Below, piece after piece: positions 26,288-35,522 of a stretch of DNA of 64,000 nt (its first letter is position 1; each line of letters opens with the position of its first letter). The notes beneath the pieces were generated by a model. It was not told the origin of the DNA and searched no databases. It worked only from the letters and a program-made list of their open reading frames with translations. The stretch covers positions 186,001 to 250,000 of the forward strand of contig NZ_JAUCYU010000006.1 in the NCBI RefSeq assembly GCF_030373445.1. The letters run 5' to 3'. This DNA comes from Roseovarius sp. (GTDB lineage: Bacteria > Pseudomonadota > Alphaproteobacteria > Rhodobacterales > Rhodobacteraceae). Position numbers and translations under genes: made by a program.

Positions 26288-27316
26288 ATGCCCATGCAAG
26301 ACCGCTCTTTCGTGCCCCGGGGCGCCGCCAGCCTCAAGATCGCCTATGACGGGCCGCCGCGGGATTACCATTTCCTGCTGTTGCCGAAGCTGACGCTACT
26401 GGCCTTCACCTCGGCGCTGGAGCCGTTGCGCGTGGCCAACCAGGTGACCGGCAAGGAGCTGTACCGCTGGTACGTGATGACCGAGGACGATGCCACGGTC
26501 ACCTGCTCCTGTGGGGTCACCATCACGCCCGACACCCCCCTGCGCGACGTGCCGCGCGGCGGGGCGGCTTTCGTCTGCGGCGGGATCGAGCCCAACGAGA
26601 GCACGTCGCGCCGGGCGGTGGGCTGGGTCAGCCGGCAGAGGGCCTTCGGCGCGCGGGTGGGCGGTATCTGCACCGGGGCGTTCGCGCTGGCGCGGGCGGG
26701 GCTGCTGGAGGGGCGGCGGTTCACCCTGCACTGGGAGAACCAGCCGGCCTTCGTCGAGACCTTCCTGGACCTGGAGCCGACCGAGAACCTCTACGAGAAC
26801 GACGACGGCCTGCTGACCTGCGGCGGGGGTAGTGCGGCGACGGACATGATGCTGGCGATCATCGAGGCGGATTTCGGCGGCGAGCTGGCGACGATCGTGG
26901 CCGACATGTGCCTGCACAGCCGGTCGGAGAACCGCGCGGTGCCGCAGCGGACGGCCTATGCCTCGGCCATCGGGAGCCGGAACCCGCGGCTGATCGCGGC
27001 GGTGGAGTTCATGCGGGCGCATCTCGAGGACCCGGTGGAGATGGCGGACGTGGCGGACCATATCGGGCTGTCGAAGCGGCAGCTGGAGCGGCTGTTCCAG
27101 CGGTATATCCGGGCGAGCCCGGCGCAGTTCTACCTCGATCTGCGGGTGACGCGGGCGCATGCGCTGTTGAACGAGACGAACATGACGGTGGCCGACGTGG
27201 CAGCGGCAACGGGGTTCACCAGTTCGTCGCAGCTGTCGCAGCGGTTCCGGAAGCGGTACGGCAAGAGCCCGAGCGCCTATCGCAAGGGGTGGACGCAGCC
27301 GGTGGCGGGGGGCTGA
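26288..27316 (+). CDS. GlxA-family transcriptional regulator (DJ-1/PfpI plus AraC domain)
   Basis: A protein of 342 residues: an N-terminal DJ-1/PfpI-like domain (about 25-190, with GARVGGICTGAFALARAGLL carrying the Cys equivalent of the glutaminase-like nucleophile elbow) and a C-terminal AraC DNA-binding domain (about 225-330, two helix-turn-helix motifs, MADVADHIGLSKRQLERLF and VADVAAATGFTSSSQLSQRF). Relatives regulate catabolism of betaine, carnitine, arginine or other amines. No target is evident here. The start is ATG 26288 or 26294. Confidence 0.88.
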   Translation: MPMQDRSFVPRGAASLKIAYDGPPRDYHFLLLPKLTLLAFTSALEPLRVANQVTGKELYRWYVMTEDDATVTCSCGVTITPDTPLRDVPRGGAAFVCGGIEPNESTSRRAVGWVSRQRAFGARVGGICTGAFALARAGLLEGRRFTLHWENQPAFVETFLDLEPTENLYENDDGLLTCGGGSAATDMMLAIIEADFGGELATIVADMCLHSRSENRAVPQRTAYASAIGSRNPRLIAAVEFMRAHLEDPVEMADVADHIGLSKRQLERLFQRYIRASPAQFYLDLRVTRAHALLNETNMTVADVAAATGFTSSSQLSQRFRKRYGKSPSAYRKGWTQPVAGG

Positions 27317-27317
27317 G

Positions 27318-28124
27318 TTACCGGCGTTTCGGGCGGCGGGTGCGCTGGGGAACGGGTTTGGCGTCGGGCTTGCCACTCTTGCCGGGCCTGTCGTCCTTCA
27401 GCCCCAACTGCTCGCGCATCACGCGGGGGCGCACCTCTTCCACCGCGCCGGGCTTGAGCTGGCCAAGCTGGAACGGGCCGTAGGAGACGCGGATGAGGCG
27501 GTTGACGGAAAGGCCCACGGCCTCCATCGCGCGGCGGATCTCGCGGTTCTTGCCCTCGCGGATCGACACCGTGGCCCATGCGTTGGCGCCCTGCTGGCGG
27601 TCGAGGGTCACGGTCATCGGCTGGAACCGCTCGCCGTCAAGCTCCAGCCCCTTGCGGAGCGGCTCGAAGGTCTCGTCCCTGGGCCGGCCCTTCACCCGCA
27701 CGCGGTAGCGGCGCATCCAGCCGGTCGAGGGCAGTTCCAGCTTGCGCTTCACCCCCCCATCATTGGTCAGCAGCAGCAAGCCTTCGGAGTTGATGTCGAG
27801 CCGGCCGACGCTGAGGACGCGCGGCATGTCCTCGGGCAGGTCGTCGAAGATGGTGGCGCGGCCCTGCTCGTCCTTCGTGGTGGTCACGAGGCCGGTGGGC
27901 TTGTGGTAGAGCCACAGCCGCGGCGGCTCGGGCGCGTCGAGGGGCTTGCCGTCGACCGTCACCTTGTCCTTGTCGGTCACGTTCAGGGCGGCGCGGTCGA
28001 TCACCTTGCCGTTCACCGTCACGCGGCCGGCCTCGATCATCCGCTCGGCCTCGCGCCGGCTGGCCACGCCCGCCCGGGCGATCACCTTGGCGATGCGCTC
28101 GCCATCTGGGGTCTTGCTGTTCAT
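27318..28124 (-). CDS. RsuA/RluB-family rRNA pseudouridine synthase
   Basis: A protein of 268 residues: an S4 RNA-binding domain (about 8-55, [21 protein letters not shown]), then the pseudouridine synthase domain with the catalytic Asp in [19 protein letters not shown] (about Asp108), and [12 protein letters not shown] basic, Lys/Arg/Pro-rich tail (about 240-268) may add RNA contacts. The family modifies 16S or 23S rRNA; RluB is the likeliest assignment but RsuA-like specificity cannot be excluded. It is divergent from tadA across 63 bp. Confidence 0.88.
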   Translation of the reverse strand: MNSKTPDGERIAKVIARAGVASRREAERMIEAGRVTVNGKVIDRAALNVTDKDKVTVDGKPLDAPEPPRLWLYHKPTGLVTTTKDEQGRATIFDDLPEDMPRVLSVGRLDINSEGLLLLTNDGGVKRKLELPSTGWMRRYRVRVKGRPRDETFEPLRKGLELDGERFQPMTVTLDRQQGANAWATVSIREGKNREIRRAMEAVGLSVNRLIRVSYGPFQLGQLKPGAVEEVRPRVMREQLGLKDDRPGKSGKPDAKPVPQRTRRPKRR

Positions 28125-28187
28125 GGAAGGCCGCTTAGCGCAAAAGCCGCGCTTGCGAAAGCGTCATGCGCGGGGCATGGAAGGGGG

Positions 28188-28637
28188 ATGACGTTCAAGA
28201 GCCATATGGAGACCGCGCTGGCCGAGGCGCGCGCGGCGGGCGACCGGGGCGAGGTGCCGGTGGGCGCGGTGCTCGTCGATGCGACTGGTGCCGTTGTGGC
28301 GCAGGCGGGCAACCGGACGCGCGAGAGGAACGACCCGACGGCCCATGCCGAGATACTGGTGCTGCGCGCCGCCTGCCAACTGGCAGAAAGCGAGCGCCTG
28401 CCCGGCTACAGCCTCTATGTCACGCTGGAACCCTGCCCGATGTGCGCGGCGGCGATCTCCTTCGCCCGCATCGCCCGGCTCTACTACGGCGCGGCCGACC
28501 CGAAATCGGGCGGCGTCGCGCAGGGGCCGCGCATTTTCACCCATCCGCAGTGCCACCACGTGCCGGAGGTCTATGACGGGATCGCCGCGGAAGAGGCCGA
28601 GGCGTTGCTCAGAGCCTTCTTCGCCGCGCGGCGCTGA
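28188..28637 (+). CDS. tadA: tRNA(adenine34) deaminase
   Basis: TadA converts A34 to inosine in tRNA-Arg(ACG). The 149 residues contain the zinc site HAEILVLRAA (His, catalytic Glu) and EPCPMCAAAI (two Cys), plus GEVPVGAVLVD near 21-31. Start ATG 28188 has AAGGGGG just upstream and gives the usual length; the frame extends upstream antisense to the pseudouridine synthase gene. Confidence 0.95.
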   Translation: MTFKSHMETALAEARAAGDRGEVPVGAVLVDATGAVVAQAGNRTRERNDPTAHAEILVLRAACQLAESERLPGYSLYVTLEPCPMCAAAISFARIARLYYGAADPKSGGVAQGPRIFTHPQCHHVPEVYDGIAAEEAEALLRAFFAARR

Positions 28638-28668
28638 GCCCTTCGTATTCGAGTATTTTCGGAAAGAT

Positions 28669-28691
28669 GAAAGGGCGGGTGCCGCCCCTTC
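28669..28691 (-). terminator. rho-independent terminator of the UPF0173 gene
   Basis: On the minus strand GGGGCGG-CAC-CCGCCC is followed by TTTC, 18 bp after the stop. Confidence 0.65.
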
Positions 28692-28708
28692 TTCCTGTTC
28701 CGTGCAAC

Positions 28709-29401
28709 TCAGAGGTCGAACGGCTTCATCACCTCGGGTTCGATCACCTTCACGCCCGGCAACGCCTTGGTCAGCGCCTCGGCCGATTGCTCGAGGAAGG
28801 GGAAGGTCTTGTAGTGGCAGGGGATGACCGTCTTGAAGTCGAAGAAGGTCTTGGCCGCGTAGGCCGCGCGCTTCATGTCCATGGTGAAATGCCCGCCCGC
28901 GCAAAGGATGCCGATATCGGGCTTGTGCAGGTCGTTGAAGATTTTCATGTCGGCGATCACGTCGGTGTCGCCCGAGACATAGATCGTGTGGCCGTCGCCC
29001 TCGATCACGAAGCCGCATTCCGTGCCGGGCACGTTGGGCCCGTCATCCGTGCCGAAGCTCGAGGAATGGACGGCGTGGACCATCGTGACCTTCACCCCGC
29101 CAAGGTCGACCGTGCCGCCCTTGTTGAAGCCGACGGTGGCGATCTTCTCCTTGTCCTCCCAATAGCCCATCAGGTCGTACTGCCCGACCACCGGGATATC
29201 GAGCTTGCGGGACAGGCCGACCGTGTCGGCCACGTGGTCGAAATGCGCATGGGTCAGCAGGATATGCGTCGCGCCCTCGACCGCCGCGTCGTGCTGATCC
29301 TCGGTCAGCATCGGGTTGCCGGTCAGCCACGGGTCGATCAGCAGGACCTGCCCGCCGATGGCGATCTTGAAAGACGCGTGTCCGAGGAATGTGATTTGCA
29401 T
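28709..29401 (-). CDS. UPF0173-family metal-dependent hydrolase
   Basis: A cytoplasmic metallo-beta-lactamase-fold protein of 230 residues: MQITFLGHASFKI, LLTHAHFDHVAD (His/Asp metal ligands near 49-56), YVSGDTDV near 145 and VIPCHYKTFPFL near 196. The family is widely conserved but has no established substrate. A distant relative carrying a Tat signal is at 9381-10163. It is a single gene with a terminator. Confidence 0.9.
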   Translation of the reverse strand: MQITFLGHASFKIAIGGQVLLIDPWLTGNPMLTEDQHDAAVEGATHILLTHAHFDHVADTVGLSRKLDIPVVGQYDLMGYWEDKEKIATVGFNKGGTVDLGGVKVTMVHAVHSSSFGTDDGPNVPGTECGFVIEGDGHTIYVSGDTDVIADMKIFNDLHKPDIGILCAGGHFTMDMKRAAYAAKTFFDFKTVIPCHYKTFPFLEQSAEALTKALPGVKVIEPEVMKPFDL

Positions 29402-29459
29402 GATGTTCTCCCTATCTTTGGCAGGTAACGTAGTGGCTCCTGCGCGCGAGGAAACCCCG

Positions 29460-30122
29460 ATGGACTGGTTTGCGTCAATCGACGGATATTGCGAACGGCT
29501 CGGGCCCGCCTACTGGGCCGAGCCGGTGAACGCGGTCACGAACCTCGCTTTCCTCGTCGCGGCAACAGTGATGGCTTGGCGGCTGCGCGGCGCGCACCTG
29601 CCGCTGGCCAAAGCGATGGTGGTGCTGCTGGCGGTGATCGGGATCGGCAGCTTCCTGTTCCACACCCATGCCGAGCGTTGGGCGGCGCTCGCCGATACCA
29701 CGCCGATCCTGGCCTTCATCCTGGTGTATCTCTATGCCTCGAGCCGCGATTACCTGCGGCTGTCGAAGCCCTGGTCGCTGGTGTCTGTCGGGCTGTTCTT
29801 TCCCTTTGCCGCGGTCCTTGTGCCGCTCTTCGCGCAGGTGCCGGTGCTGTCGGCCTCGGCCGGGTATTTGCCCGTCGTCGTGCTGATCGCCGGATACGCG
29901 GTGGTTCTCGCCCGCCGCGCGTCCGAGACCGCGCGCGGCCTCGCTCTCGGAGCGGGGCTGCTTTTCGTCTCGATCACCCTGCGCAGCCTCGACATGCCGC
30001 TCTGCGAAAGCTGGCCCATCGGCACCCATTTCGCATGGCATCTGCTCAATGGCCTGCTGCTGGGCTGGATGATCGAGGTCTACCGCCGTCACATGCTTGC
30101 GCGCCGCCCGCACGGGGGGTAA
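29460..30122 (+). CDS. Ceramidase-domain membrane protein
   Basis: The 220 residues have about seven membrane helices. Motifs fit the alkaline ceramidase/CREST family: DGYCERLGPAYWAEPVNAVTN at the N-terminus, SFLFHTHAERWAALADTTPI near 64-83 (His and Asp ligands), and HFAWHLLNGLLL near 195 (two His). In eukaryotes these are Zn-dependent amide hydrolases that cleave ceramide; in roseobacters the lipid substrate is unknown. The start ATG was chosen at the homologous MDWF. gatC follows 39 bp later. Confidence 0.82.
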   Translation: MDWFASIDGYCERLGPAYWAEPVNAVTNLAFLVAATVMAWRLRGAHLPLAKAMVVLLAVIGIGSFLFHTHAERWAALADTTPILAFILVYLYASSRDYLRLSKPWSLVSVGLFFPFAAVLVPLFAQVPVLSASAGYLPVVVLIAGYAVVLARRASETARGLALGAGLLFVSITLRSLDMPLCESWPIGTHFAWHLLNGLLLGWMIEVYRRHMLARRPHGG

Positions 30123-30161
30123 ACGCTGGCGTCAGACCCGAGCACCGCGAAGAGGCCCGAA

Positions 30162-30449
30162 ATGTCGATCGATCTGGAAACCGCCGCCCGCGTGGCCAAG
30201 CTCGCCCGCATCCGCGTGGACGAGGACGACCTGCCGGCGCTGGCGAATGAATTCAACACCATCCTCGGCTTCATCGAACAGCTGGGCGAGGTGGATGTCG
30301 AGGGCGTCGAGCCGATGACCAGCGTGACGCCCATGCGCCTGAAGCGGCGCGAGGACAAGGTGACCGACGGGCACCAGCAGAAGAAGGTGCTGTCGAACGC
30401 GCCGGACGCGCGCGAAGGCTTTTTCGCGGTTCCCAAGGTGGTGGAGTAA
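30162..30449 (+). CDS. gatC: Asp-tRNA(Asn)/Glu-tRNA(Gln) amidotransferase subunit C
   Basis: A short 95-residue subunit ([19 protein letters not shown], then an [14 protein letters not shown] helix and [20 protein letters not shown]) that holds GatA and GatB together. It sits 2 bp before gatA, so the two are translationally linked. gatB is outside the window. Confidence 0.95.
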   Translation: MSIDLETAARVAKLARIRVDEDDLPALANEFNTILGFIEQLGEVDVEGVEPMTSVTPMRLKRREDKVTDGHQQKKVLSNAPDAREGFFAVPKVVE

Positions 30450-30451
30450 GC

Positions 30452-31939
30452 ATGACCGACCTGAATACCCTCACCATCGCCGAGGCGCGCGACAAGCTGC
30501 GCGCGGGCGAAGTGACGTCGAGCGAACTGACGGAGGCGTGCCTGACCGCCATCGAGGGCGCGGGCGCGCTCAATGCCTTCGTGCACAACACGCCCGAGAT
30601 CGCGCGGGAGCAGGCGAAGTTCGCCGATGCGCGGCTGCAGAAGGGCGACGATGCGCCGATGTGCGGGATTCCGTTGGGGATCAAGGATCTGTTCTGCACC
30701 AAGGGCGTGCCGAGCCAGGCGGCGAGCGGGATCCTGAAAGGGTTCAAGCCGGAATACGAATCGACGGTCACGCAGAACCTGTTCGATGCGGGCGCGGTGA
30801 TGCTGGGCAAGCTCAACATGGACGAGTTCGCCATGGGCTCGTCGAACGAGACATCCGTCTATGGCAACGCGGTGAACCCGTGGCGGCGCGGCAATGACGA
30901 GACGGCGCTGACGCCCGGCGGGTCTTCGGGGGGCTCGGCTTCAGCCGTCTCCGCCGACCTGTGTTTGGCCGCAACGGGCACCGATACCGGCGGGTCGATC
31001 CGCCAGCCCGCGGCCTTTACCGGCATCACCGGCATCAAGCCCACCTATGGGCGGTGCTCGCGCTGGGGGATCGTGGCGTTTGCCTCCTCGCTCGACCAGG
31101 CCGGGCCGATGACCAAGTCGGTGCGGGATGCCGCGATCATGCTGGAGGCGATGTGCGGGCATGACCCGAAGGATTCGACCTCGGCCGACCTGGCCGTGCC
31201 GGATTTCGAGGCGATGCTGACGGGCGACATCAAGGGCAAGGTCATCGGAATTCCCAAGGAATACCGGATGGACGGGATGCCCGAGGAGATCGAGAAACTC
31301 TGGGCCGACGGCACCGCGATGCTGAAGGATGCGGGCGCCGAGATCCGCGATATTTCCCTGCCGCATACGAAATACGCCCTGCCCGCCTATTACGTGATCG
31401 CGCCGGCCGAGGCGTCGTCGAACCTCGCCCGCTATGACGGGGTGCGTTATGGCCACCGGGCGAAGCTGGAACAGGGCGACGGCATCACCGAGATGTACGA
31501 GAAGACCCGCGCCGAAGGCTTCGGCCACGAGGTGCAGCGCCGGGTGATGGTGGGCACCTACGTGCTGTCGGCGGGGTTCTACGACGCCTATTACAACAAG
31601 GCCCGCAAGGTGCGGACGCTGATCAAGAAGGATTTCGAGGATGTGTTTGCCGACGGCATCGACGCGATCCTGACGCCGGCGACCCCGTCTGCCGCCTTCG
31701 GGCTGGGCGAGATGGCCGAGGCCGATCCGGTGCAGATGTATCTCAACGACGTCTTCACCGTCACCGTGAACCTCGCCGGGCTGCCCGGCATCGCCGTGCC
31801 TGCGGGGCTTGACCGGCAGGGGCTGCCGCTGGGCCTGCAACTGATCGGGCGGCCGTGGGAAGAGGGCGATCTCCTCAACACGGCCTACGCGCTCGAGCAG
31901 GCGGCGGGATATGTGGCAAAACCGGCCAAATGGTGGTAA
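30452..31939 (+). CDS. gatA: Asp-tRNA(Asn)/Glu-tRNA(Gln) amidotransferase subunit A
   Basis: GatA hydrolyses glutamine to supply ammonia for converting Glu-tRNA(Gln) (and Asp-tRNA(Asn)) to the amidated form. The 495 residues show the amidase-signature triad: Lys in [10 protein letters not shown] (about 76), cis-Ser in [11 protein letters not shown] (about 152) and nucleophile Ser in [13 protein letters not shown] (about 176). The length is standard. It is downstream of gatC. Confidence 0.97.
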   Translation: MTDLNTLTIAEARDKLRAGEVTSSELTEACLTAIEGAGALNAFVHNTPEIAREQAKFADARLQKGDDAPMCGIPLGIKDLFCTKGVPSQAASGILKGFKPEYESTVTQNLFDAGAVMLGKLNMDEFAMGSSNETSVYGNAVNPWRRGNDETALTPGGSSGGSASAVSADLCLAATGTDTGGSIRQPAAFTGITGIKPTYGRCSRWGIVAFASSLDQAGPMTKSVRDAAIMLEAMCGHDPKDSTSADLAVPDFEAMLTGDIKGKVIGIPKEYRMDGMPEEIEKLWADGTAMLKDAGAEIRDISLPHTKYALPAYYVIAPAEASSNLARYDGVRYGHRAKLEQGDGITEMYEKTRAEGFGHEVQRRVMVGTYVLSAGFYDAYYNKARKVRTLIKKDFEDVFADGIDAILTPATPSAAFGLGEMAEADPVQMYLNDVFTVTVNLAGLPGIAVPAGLDRQGLPLGLQLIGRPWEEGDLLNTAYALEQAAGYVAKPAKWW

Positions 31940-31974
31940 ACTGTCCAAAACGATAGATGGCAGGACATAAGCAG

Positions 31975-32724
31975 ATGCGTTTCACAATCCTCGTTGCGGC
32001 CCTGGCGGCCGTCTCGGCCTGTTCGCCCGGCATTCCCGACAGCGCGGCGGGCGTCGGCTTCGACGATTACAGCGAGTACGAGGCCAAGCGGCAGGCGCGC
32101 GAGGTCGTGCTGACCGGCGCCAGCGCCGTCCCGCCCGCCGGGGCCATGTCGGACGAAACCAGCGGCACCGCCGGGTCCGCCAGCATCGCCTCGGCCTCCT
32201 CCGACGACACCGACAGTGCGACGCTGGCGCGGGAAACGCAGGCCGCGCTGGCCGCGACGCGCGCCGACTCCGCCCAGCAACCGTTGCGCGCCAGCCCCGG
32301 CAACCCGCCCCCGGAAACGGTCGAATCCGCCTCCGGCATCTCGACCGAGAACGATTTCAACGCCGTGGGCGATGCCCGCTCGATCGAGAGCGATGCCGCG
32401 CTGATCGCCCGCAACCGCGAACAGTACCAGGTGGTGCAGCCCACCGCCCTGCCCTCGCGCTCGGGCAATACCGGGCCGAACATCGTGGAATACGCGCTGG
32501 CCACCAAGCACCCGGTCGGCACCAAGGTCTACAACCGGATCGGCCTCAACAAGCAGAGCCGGTTCGAGCGCAACTGCGCCAAGTATTCCTCGCCCGACCG
32601 TGCGCAGATCGACTTTCTCGCCAATGGCGGCCCGAACCGCGACAAGATGGGCCTCGACCCCGATGGCGACGGATATGCCTGCGCGTGGAACCCGGCCCCC
32701 TTCCGCATCGCGGTCAACGGCTGA
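31975..32724 (+). CDS. Lipoprotein with C-terminal Excalibur-like calcium loop
   Basis: ATG 31975 gives MRFTILVAALAAVSAC, a lipoprotein signal with the lipobox cysteine at about residue 16. Residues 20-160 are low-complexity, Ala/Ser/Asp/Pro-rich and probably disordered. The C-terminus (about 195-249) has a conserved part, with CAKYSSPDRAQIDFLANGGP and NRDKMGLDPDGDGYACAWNP, which resembles the Excalibur domain (DxDxDGxxC). It is probably anchored in the outer membrane; the function is unknown. The amidase gene begins 2 bp after the stop, so a cell-wall role is plausible. Confidence 0.75.
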   Translation: MRFTILVAALAAVSACSPGIPDSAAGVGFDDYSEYEAKRQAREVVLTGASAVPPAGAMSDETSGTAGSASIASASSDDTDSATLARETQAALAATRADSAQQPLRASPGNPPPETVESASGISTENDFNAVGDARSIESDAALIARNREQYQVVQPTALPSRSGNTGPNIVEYALATKHPVGTKVYNRIGLNKQSRFERNCAKYSSPDRAQIDFLANGGPNRDKMGLDPDGDGYACAWNPAPFRIAVNG

Positions 32725-32725
32725 C

Positions 32726-33415
32726 GTGACGCCCGACCACCCGTCGGCCACGGCCCACCCCTCGCCCAATTGCGGCGCGCGGCGGGGCGGCGCGCGGCCG
32801 GACATGATCGTGCTGCATTACACCGGCATGGAAAGCCGTGCCGCGGCGCAGGAGCGCCTCTGCGACCCGGACGCCGAGGTGTCGGCGCATTACCTTGTTT
32901 CCGAGACCGGCGCGCTCTGGCAGCTGGTGCCCGAGGCGCAGCGGGCGTGGCACGCGGGCGCGGGCCACTGGGCAGGGGTCACGGATGTCAATTCCCGCTC
33001 CATCGGGATCGAGCTGGTCAATACCGGCAACGCCCCCTTCCCCGAGCCGCAGATGGCCATGCTCGAGCAGTTGATGACGGGGATCATGGCCCGCTGGTCG
33101 ATCGAGGCGCACCGGGTGATCGCCCATTCCGACATGGCCCCCGACCGCAAGTTCGACCCCGGCCCCCGGTTCGACTGGCGGCGGCTGGCGCTGTCTGGGC
33201 TGTCGGTGTGGCCGGAGCCTGCGGACGGCGGCGAATTCCTCGACGCCGCCCGCCGCTTCGGCTATCCGCCCGAGGCCACGCCGGAGGAGGTCCTTCACGC
33301 CTTCCGCCTGCGCTTCCGGCCCTGGGCCAGCGGGCCCGCCGATGAAACCGATGCCGCGCTGGCCGCGGACCTGGCCCGCCGCTTTCCCGTTGACCGGGAC
33401 GCGCCGAACGCCTAA
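32726..33415 (+). CDS. N-acetylmuramoyl-L-alanine amidase (AmpD/AmiD, amidase_2 family)
   Basis: A zinc amidase of 229 residues that cuts between muramic acid and the stem peptide. HPSPNCGARRGGARPDMIVL, then HYTGMES with the first Zn His, SIGIELVNTG, and VIAHSDMAPDRKFDPGPRF with the second His, Lys and Asp are all typical. The conserved PSPN-RRG stretch precedes the first ATG, so I start at GTG 32726; starting at ATG 32804 would remove it. There is no signal peptide, so it probably recycles cytoplasmic anhydro-muropeptides. rnpB starts 9 bp after its stop. Confidence 0.88.
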   Translation: MTPDHPSATAHPSPNCGARRGGARPDMIVLHYTGMESRAAAQERLCDPDAEVSAHYLVSETGALWQLVPEAQRAWHAGAGHWAGVTDVNSRSIGIELVNTGNAPFPEPQMAMLEQLMTGIMARWSIEAHRVIAHSDMAPDRKFDPGPRFDWRRLALSGLSVWPEPADGGEFLDAARRFGYPPEATPEEVLHAFRLRFRPWASGPADETDAALAADLARRFPVDRDAPNA

Positions 33416-33424
33416 CTGCCACAG

Positions 33425-33803
33425 ATGCGCGGAGGGCCGGATGGCCGCACCACCGCAAGGTGGCGAGGAAAGTCCGGACTCCACAAGGCGACGGTGCCGG
33501 GTAACGCCCGGCCGGGGCAACCCGAGGGAAAGCGCCACAGAAAACAGACCGCCCTGCAATCCGTTCGCGGATCACACGGGGTAAGGGTGAAACGGTGGGG
33601 TAAGAGCCCACCGCGGGACGGGCAACCGGACCGGCACGGCAAGCCCCACCGGGAGCAATGCCGAATAGGGACCGCATCACGGGCCGGCCTTGGCCCCGCG
33701 GTCCGGGTTGGCAGCACGAGCCTGTTGGCGACAGCAGGCCCAGATGAATGGTCATCCCCGGGGCAACCCGGGACAGAATCCGGCTTACAGGCCCTCCGCG
33801 CAT
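33425..33803 (+). ncRNA. rnpB: RNase P RNA (class A)
   Basis: The catalytic RNA of RNase P, which matures the 5' ends of tRNAs. The 5' and 3' ends pair as P1 (ATGCGCGGAGGGCC at 33425 with GGCCCTCCGCGCAT ending 33803). The universally conserved P4 strands are present: GAGGAAAGTCCGG at 33465 and ACAGAATCCGGCTTACAG at 33773. A TTTTCT tract follows P1 and may help termination. The start lies only 9 bp after the amidase gene, so its promoter must be inside that gene or it is processed from a joint transcript. Confidence 0.97.
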
Positions 33804-33835
33804 TTTCTGATCTATTCACACCAGTGAGCCGACTC

Positions 33836-33912
33836 GCGCGGAATCAAGGAGCGCCTTAGCGCTCCGCCGCGCGATCGCCCGCTGCCCGGCAGGCGATTGC
33901 AAGGCAATCGCC
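33836..33912. repeat. Hairpin-rich sequence after rnpB sharing a motif with the inverted-repeat elements
   Basis: GCGCGGAATCAAGG at 33836-33849 is identical to the flank of element copy C (53242-53255). It is followed by hairpins GGAGCGC-CTTA-GCGCTCC (33848-33865) and GGCGATTGC-AAG-GCAATCGCC (33892-33912). Only this flank motif, not the TIR core, is present. I see no gene between rnpB and 33973. Confidence 0.55.
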
Positions 33913-33972
33913 GAGAGGGGGCCGCCCCGACGGGCTGGCAATCGCGCGGCTCCATCACCCGGCAGTTTCACC

Positions 33973-35229
33973 CTACCCCAGCAATTCCTCCTCGAACGGA
34001 AACCGCGACAACAGCTCCACCCCGCTCTCCGTCACCAGCACCTGCTGCTCCAGCTTCACGCCCTCCTTGCCGCCGTCCTCGCCGATGTAACTCTCGACGC
34101 ACAACGTCATGCCGGGCTTGATCTCGCCGTCATAGCCCGCATCGGGGAAATCGCCCCGGTGGTACAGGTAGGGATACTCCCCCGTCATCCCGCAGCCATG
34201 CGCCGAAAGGTAATAGCGGTTGGCATGGTACTTCTCCGGAATGTCCCAGGCCGCATCGGCGTAATCGCGGAACGACATGCCCGGCCGCAGGATGCCGAGA
34301 TTGTGCGACACCTGCTCATGCGCCACGCGGTACAGCTCGCGCTGCTCCGCCGTGGGCTTGCCCGGCCCGGAATGGAAGGTGCGCGAGAAATCGGAGTAAT
34401 AGCCGTGACAGCCCACCACGTCCGTATCGAGCGCGATCAGCTCGTTTTCCCCGATCACCTTGTCGCTCGTCTCCTGGAACCACGGGTTCGTCCGCGCCCC
34501 GGCGTTGAGAAGCCGCGTCTCGACGTAATCGCCGTTCTGGGCGATCACCGACTGGTGCAGGACCGACCACAATTCCGCCTCCGTCAGCCCCGGCCGGATC
34601 GCCTCGCGCAGCTTGGCCACGCCCCGTTCGGTTGCGCGCAGCGAGGCGTTGACGCATTTCATCTCTTCGTCGGACTTGATCGCGCGGGCCATCTCGACCG
34701 GCGCCTGCGCGTCGACCACGTGCACGCCCGCCTCGTGCAGGGCAATGGCGGCGCCCGCGTTCATCCGCTCCAGCCCCACGGTGGCGCGCTTGCCGGCAAG
34801 CTCCTCGACCAGCGCCGCCATGTCCCGCGCCCAGGCCACCTCGCGCTCGGCAATCTTCGGGCCGGCGGCGACGAAGCTTGCCGTTTTCGCGGGGCGCACC
34901 TCGTCGACCGTCTCGAACCCGTCGGCCAGGTGCAGGCAGCCGGTGAATTCGAACAGGACCGAACGGTCGGCGGTCAACAACAGGTAGCGCGACGGGCCGT
35001 TGCGCATGGAGAAGACCTGCATGTTGCGGGTGCCGGTGGCGTAGCGGATGTTCACCGGGTCGCTCAGGATCACCGCGTCGATGCCGTGGCGCCCCATCTC
35101 GCGGCGCACCTGCGCCTGCCGGTACTGGCGCACCGCCTTGAGGTCGATGCCCTCGCCCTCGGGGCTGCGGTCAAGCTGGGCGAGGCCCTGCAAATCGGCG
35201 CGCTCCGCGTGCCAGTCGAATTCTGCCAT
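33973..35229 (-). CDS. M24-family metallopeptidase-like protein related to DddP
   Basis: The 418 residues have an N-terminal creatinase-type domain (IDAVILSDPVNIRYATGTRN) and a C-terminal pita-bread domain. Metal ligands are in place: ALDTDVVGCHGYYSDFSR (two Asp), SAHGCGMTGEYPYL (His), MTLCVESYIGEDGG (Glu) and GVKLEQQVLV (Glu). The block with VETRLLNAGARTNPWFQE strongly resembles DMSP lyase DddP. However, the Asp that I recall as the catalytic base of DddP (HGVGLCD in that enzyme) is Gly here (HGCGMTG), so I call it an Xaa-Pro-peptidase-like relative and not a DMSP lyase. AAGGAG sits upstream of ATG 35229. Confidence 0.78.
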   Translation of the reverse strand: MAEFDWHAERADLQGLAQLDRSPEGEGIDLKAVRQYRQAQVRREMGRHGIDAVILSDPVNIRYATGTRNMQVFSMRNGPSRYLLLTADRSVLFEFTGCLHLADGFETVDEVRPAKTASFVAAGPKIAEREVAWARDMAALVEELAGKRATVGLERMNAGAAIALHEAGVHVVDAQAPVEMARAIKSDEEMKCVNASLRATERGVAKLREAIRPGLTEAELWSVLHQSVIAQNGDYVETRLLNAGARTNPWFQETSDKVIGENELIALDTDVVGCHGYYSDFSRTFHSGPGKPTAEQRELYRVAHEQVSHNLGILRPGMSFRDYADAAWDIPEKYHANRYYLSAHGCGMTGEYPYLYHRGDFPDAGYDGEIKPGMTLCVESYIGEDGGKEGVKLEQQVLVTESGVELLSRFPFEEELLG

Positions 35230-35522
35230 GTCGTCTCCTTGCGCGCGGCACCGCGCGTCATTTCGTTTTGAAACCTCGGGGAAGTTGGCCCTTGCTACCA
35301 TGCGCCGCGCGGCCCCGCGTATCCCGGATCGACATCGCGCGGCGGGCGATGCGACATGGCCCGCGGGCCCGGACCGCGGACAGACCATTAACCGGGCCCG
35401 GCGCCGGTTCTTCCATCATCCGCCCGCCTCTCCGCCCGCTTGCGTACAGTTCTGCCCAGAATTGACTTGACGGGGCAGCCCCGCCTCAACACAGTCGATC
35501 AGGTTTTCCAACAGCCGGGAGG
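35230..35522. other. Gene-free divergent region
   Basis: This 293-bp interval between the M24 gene and argE presumably holds both promoters. It contains several GC-rich inverted stretches (around CGCGCGGC and CCGCGGGCCC) but no convincing open frame or known RNA. Confidence 0.5.

Noticed and set aside
33973-35229. Calling the M24 protein DMSP lyase DddP
   Set aside because: The position I recall as the catalytic Asp of DddP is Gly here; only metal ligands and fold are shared.
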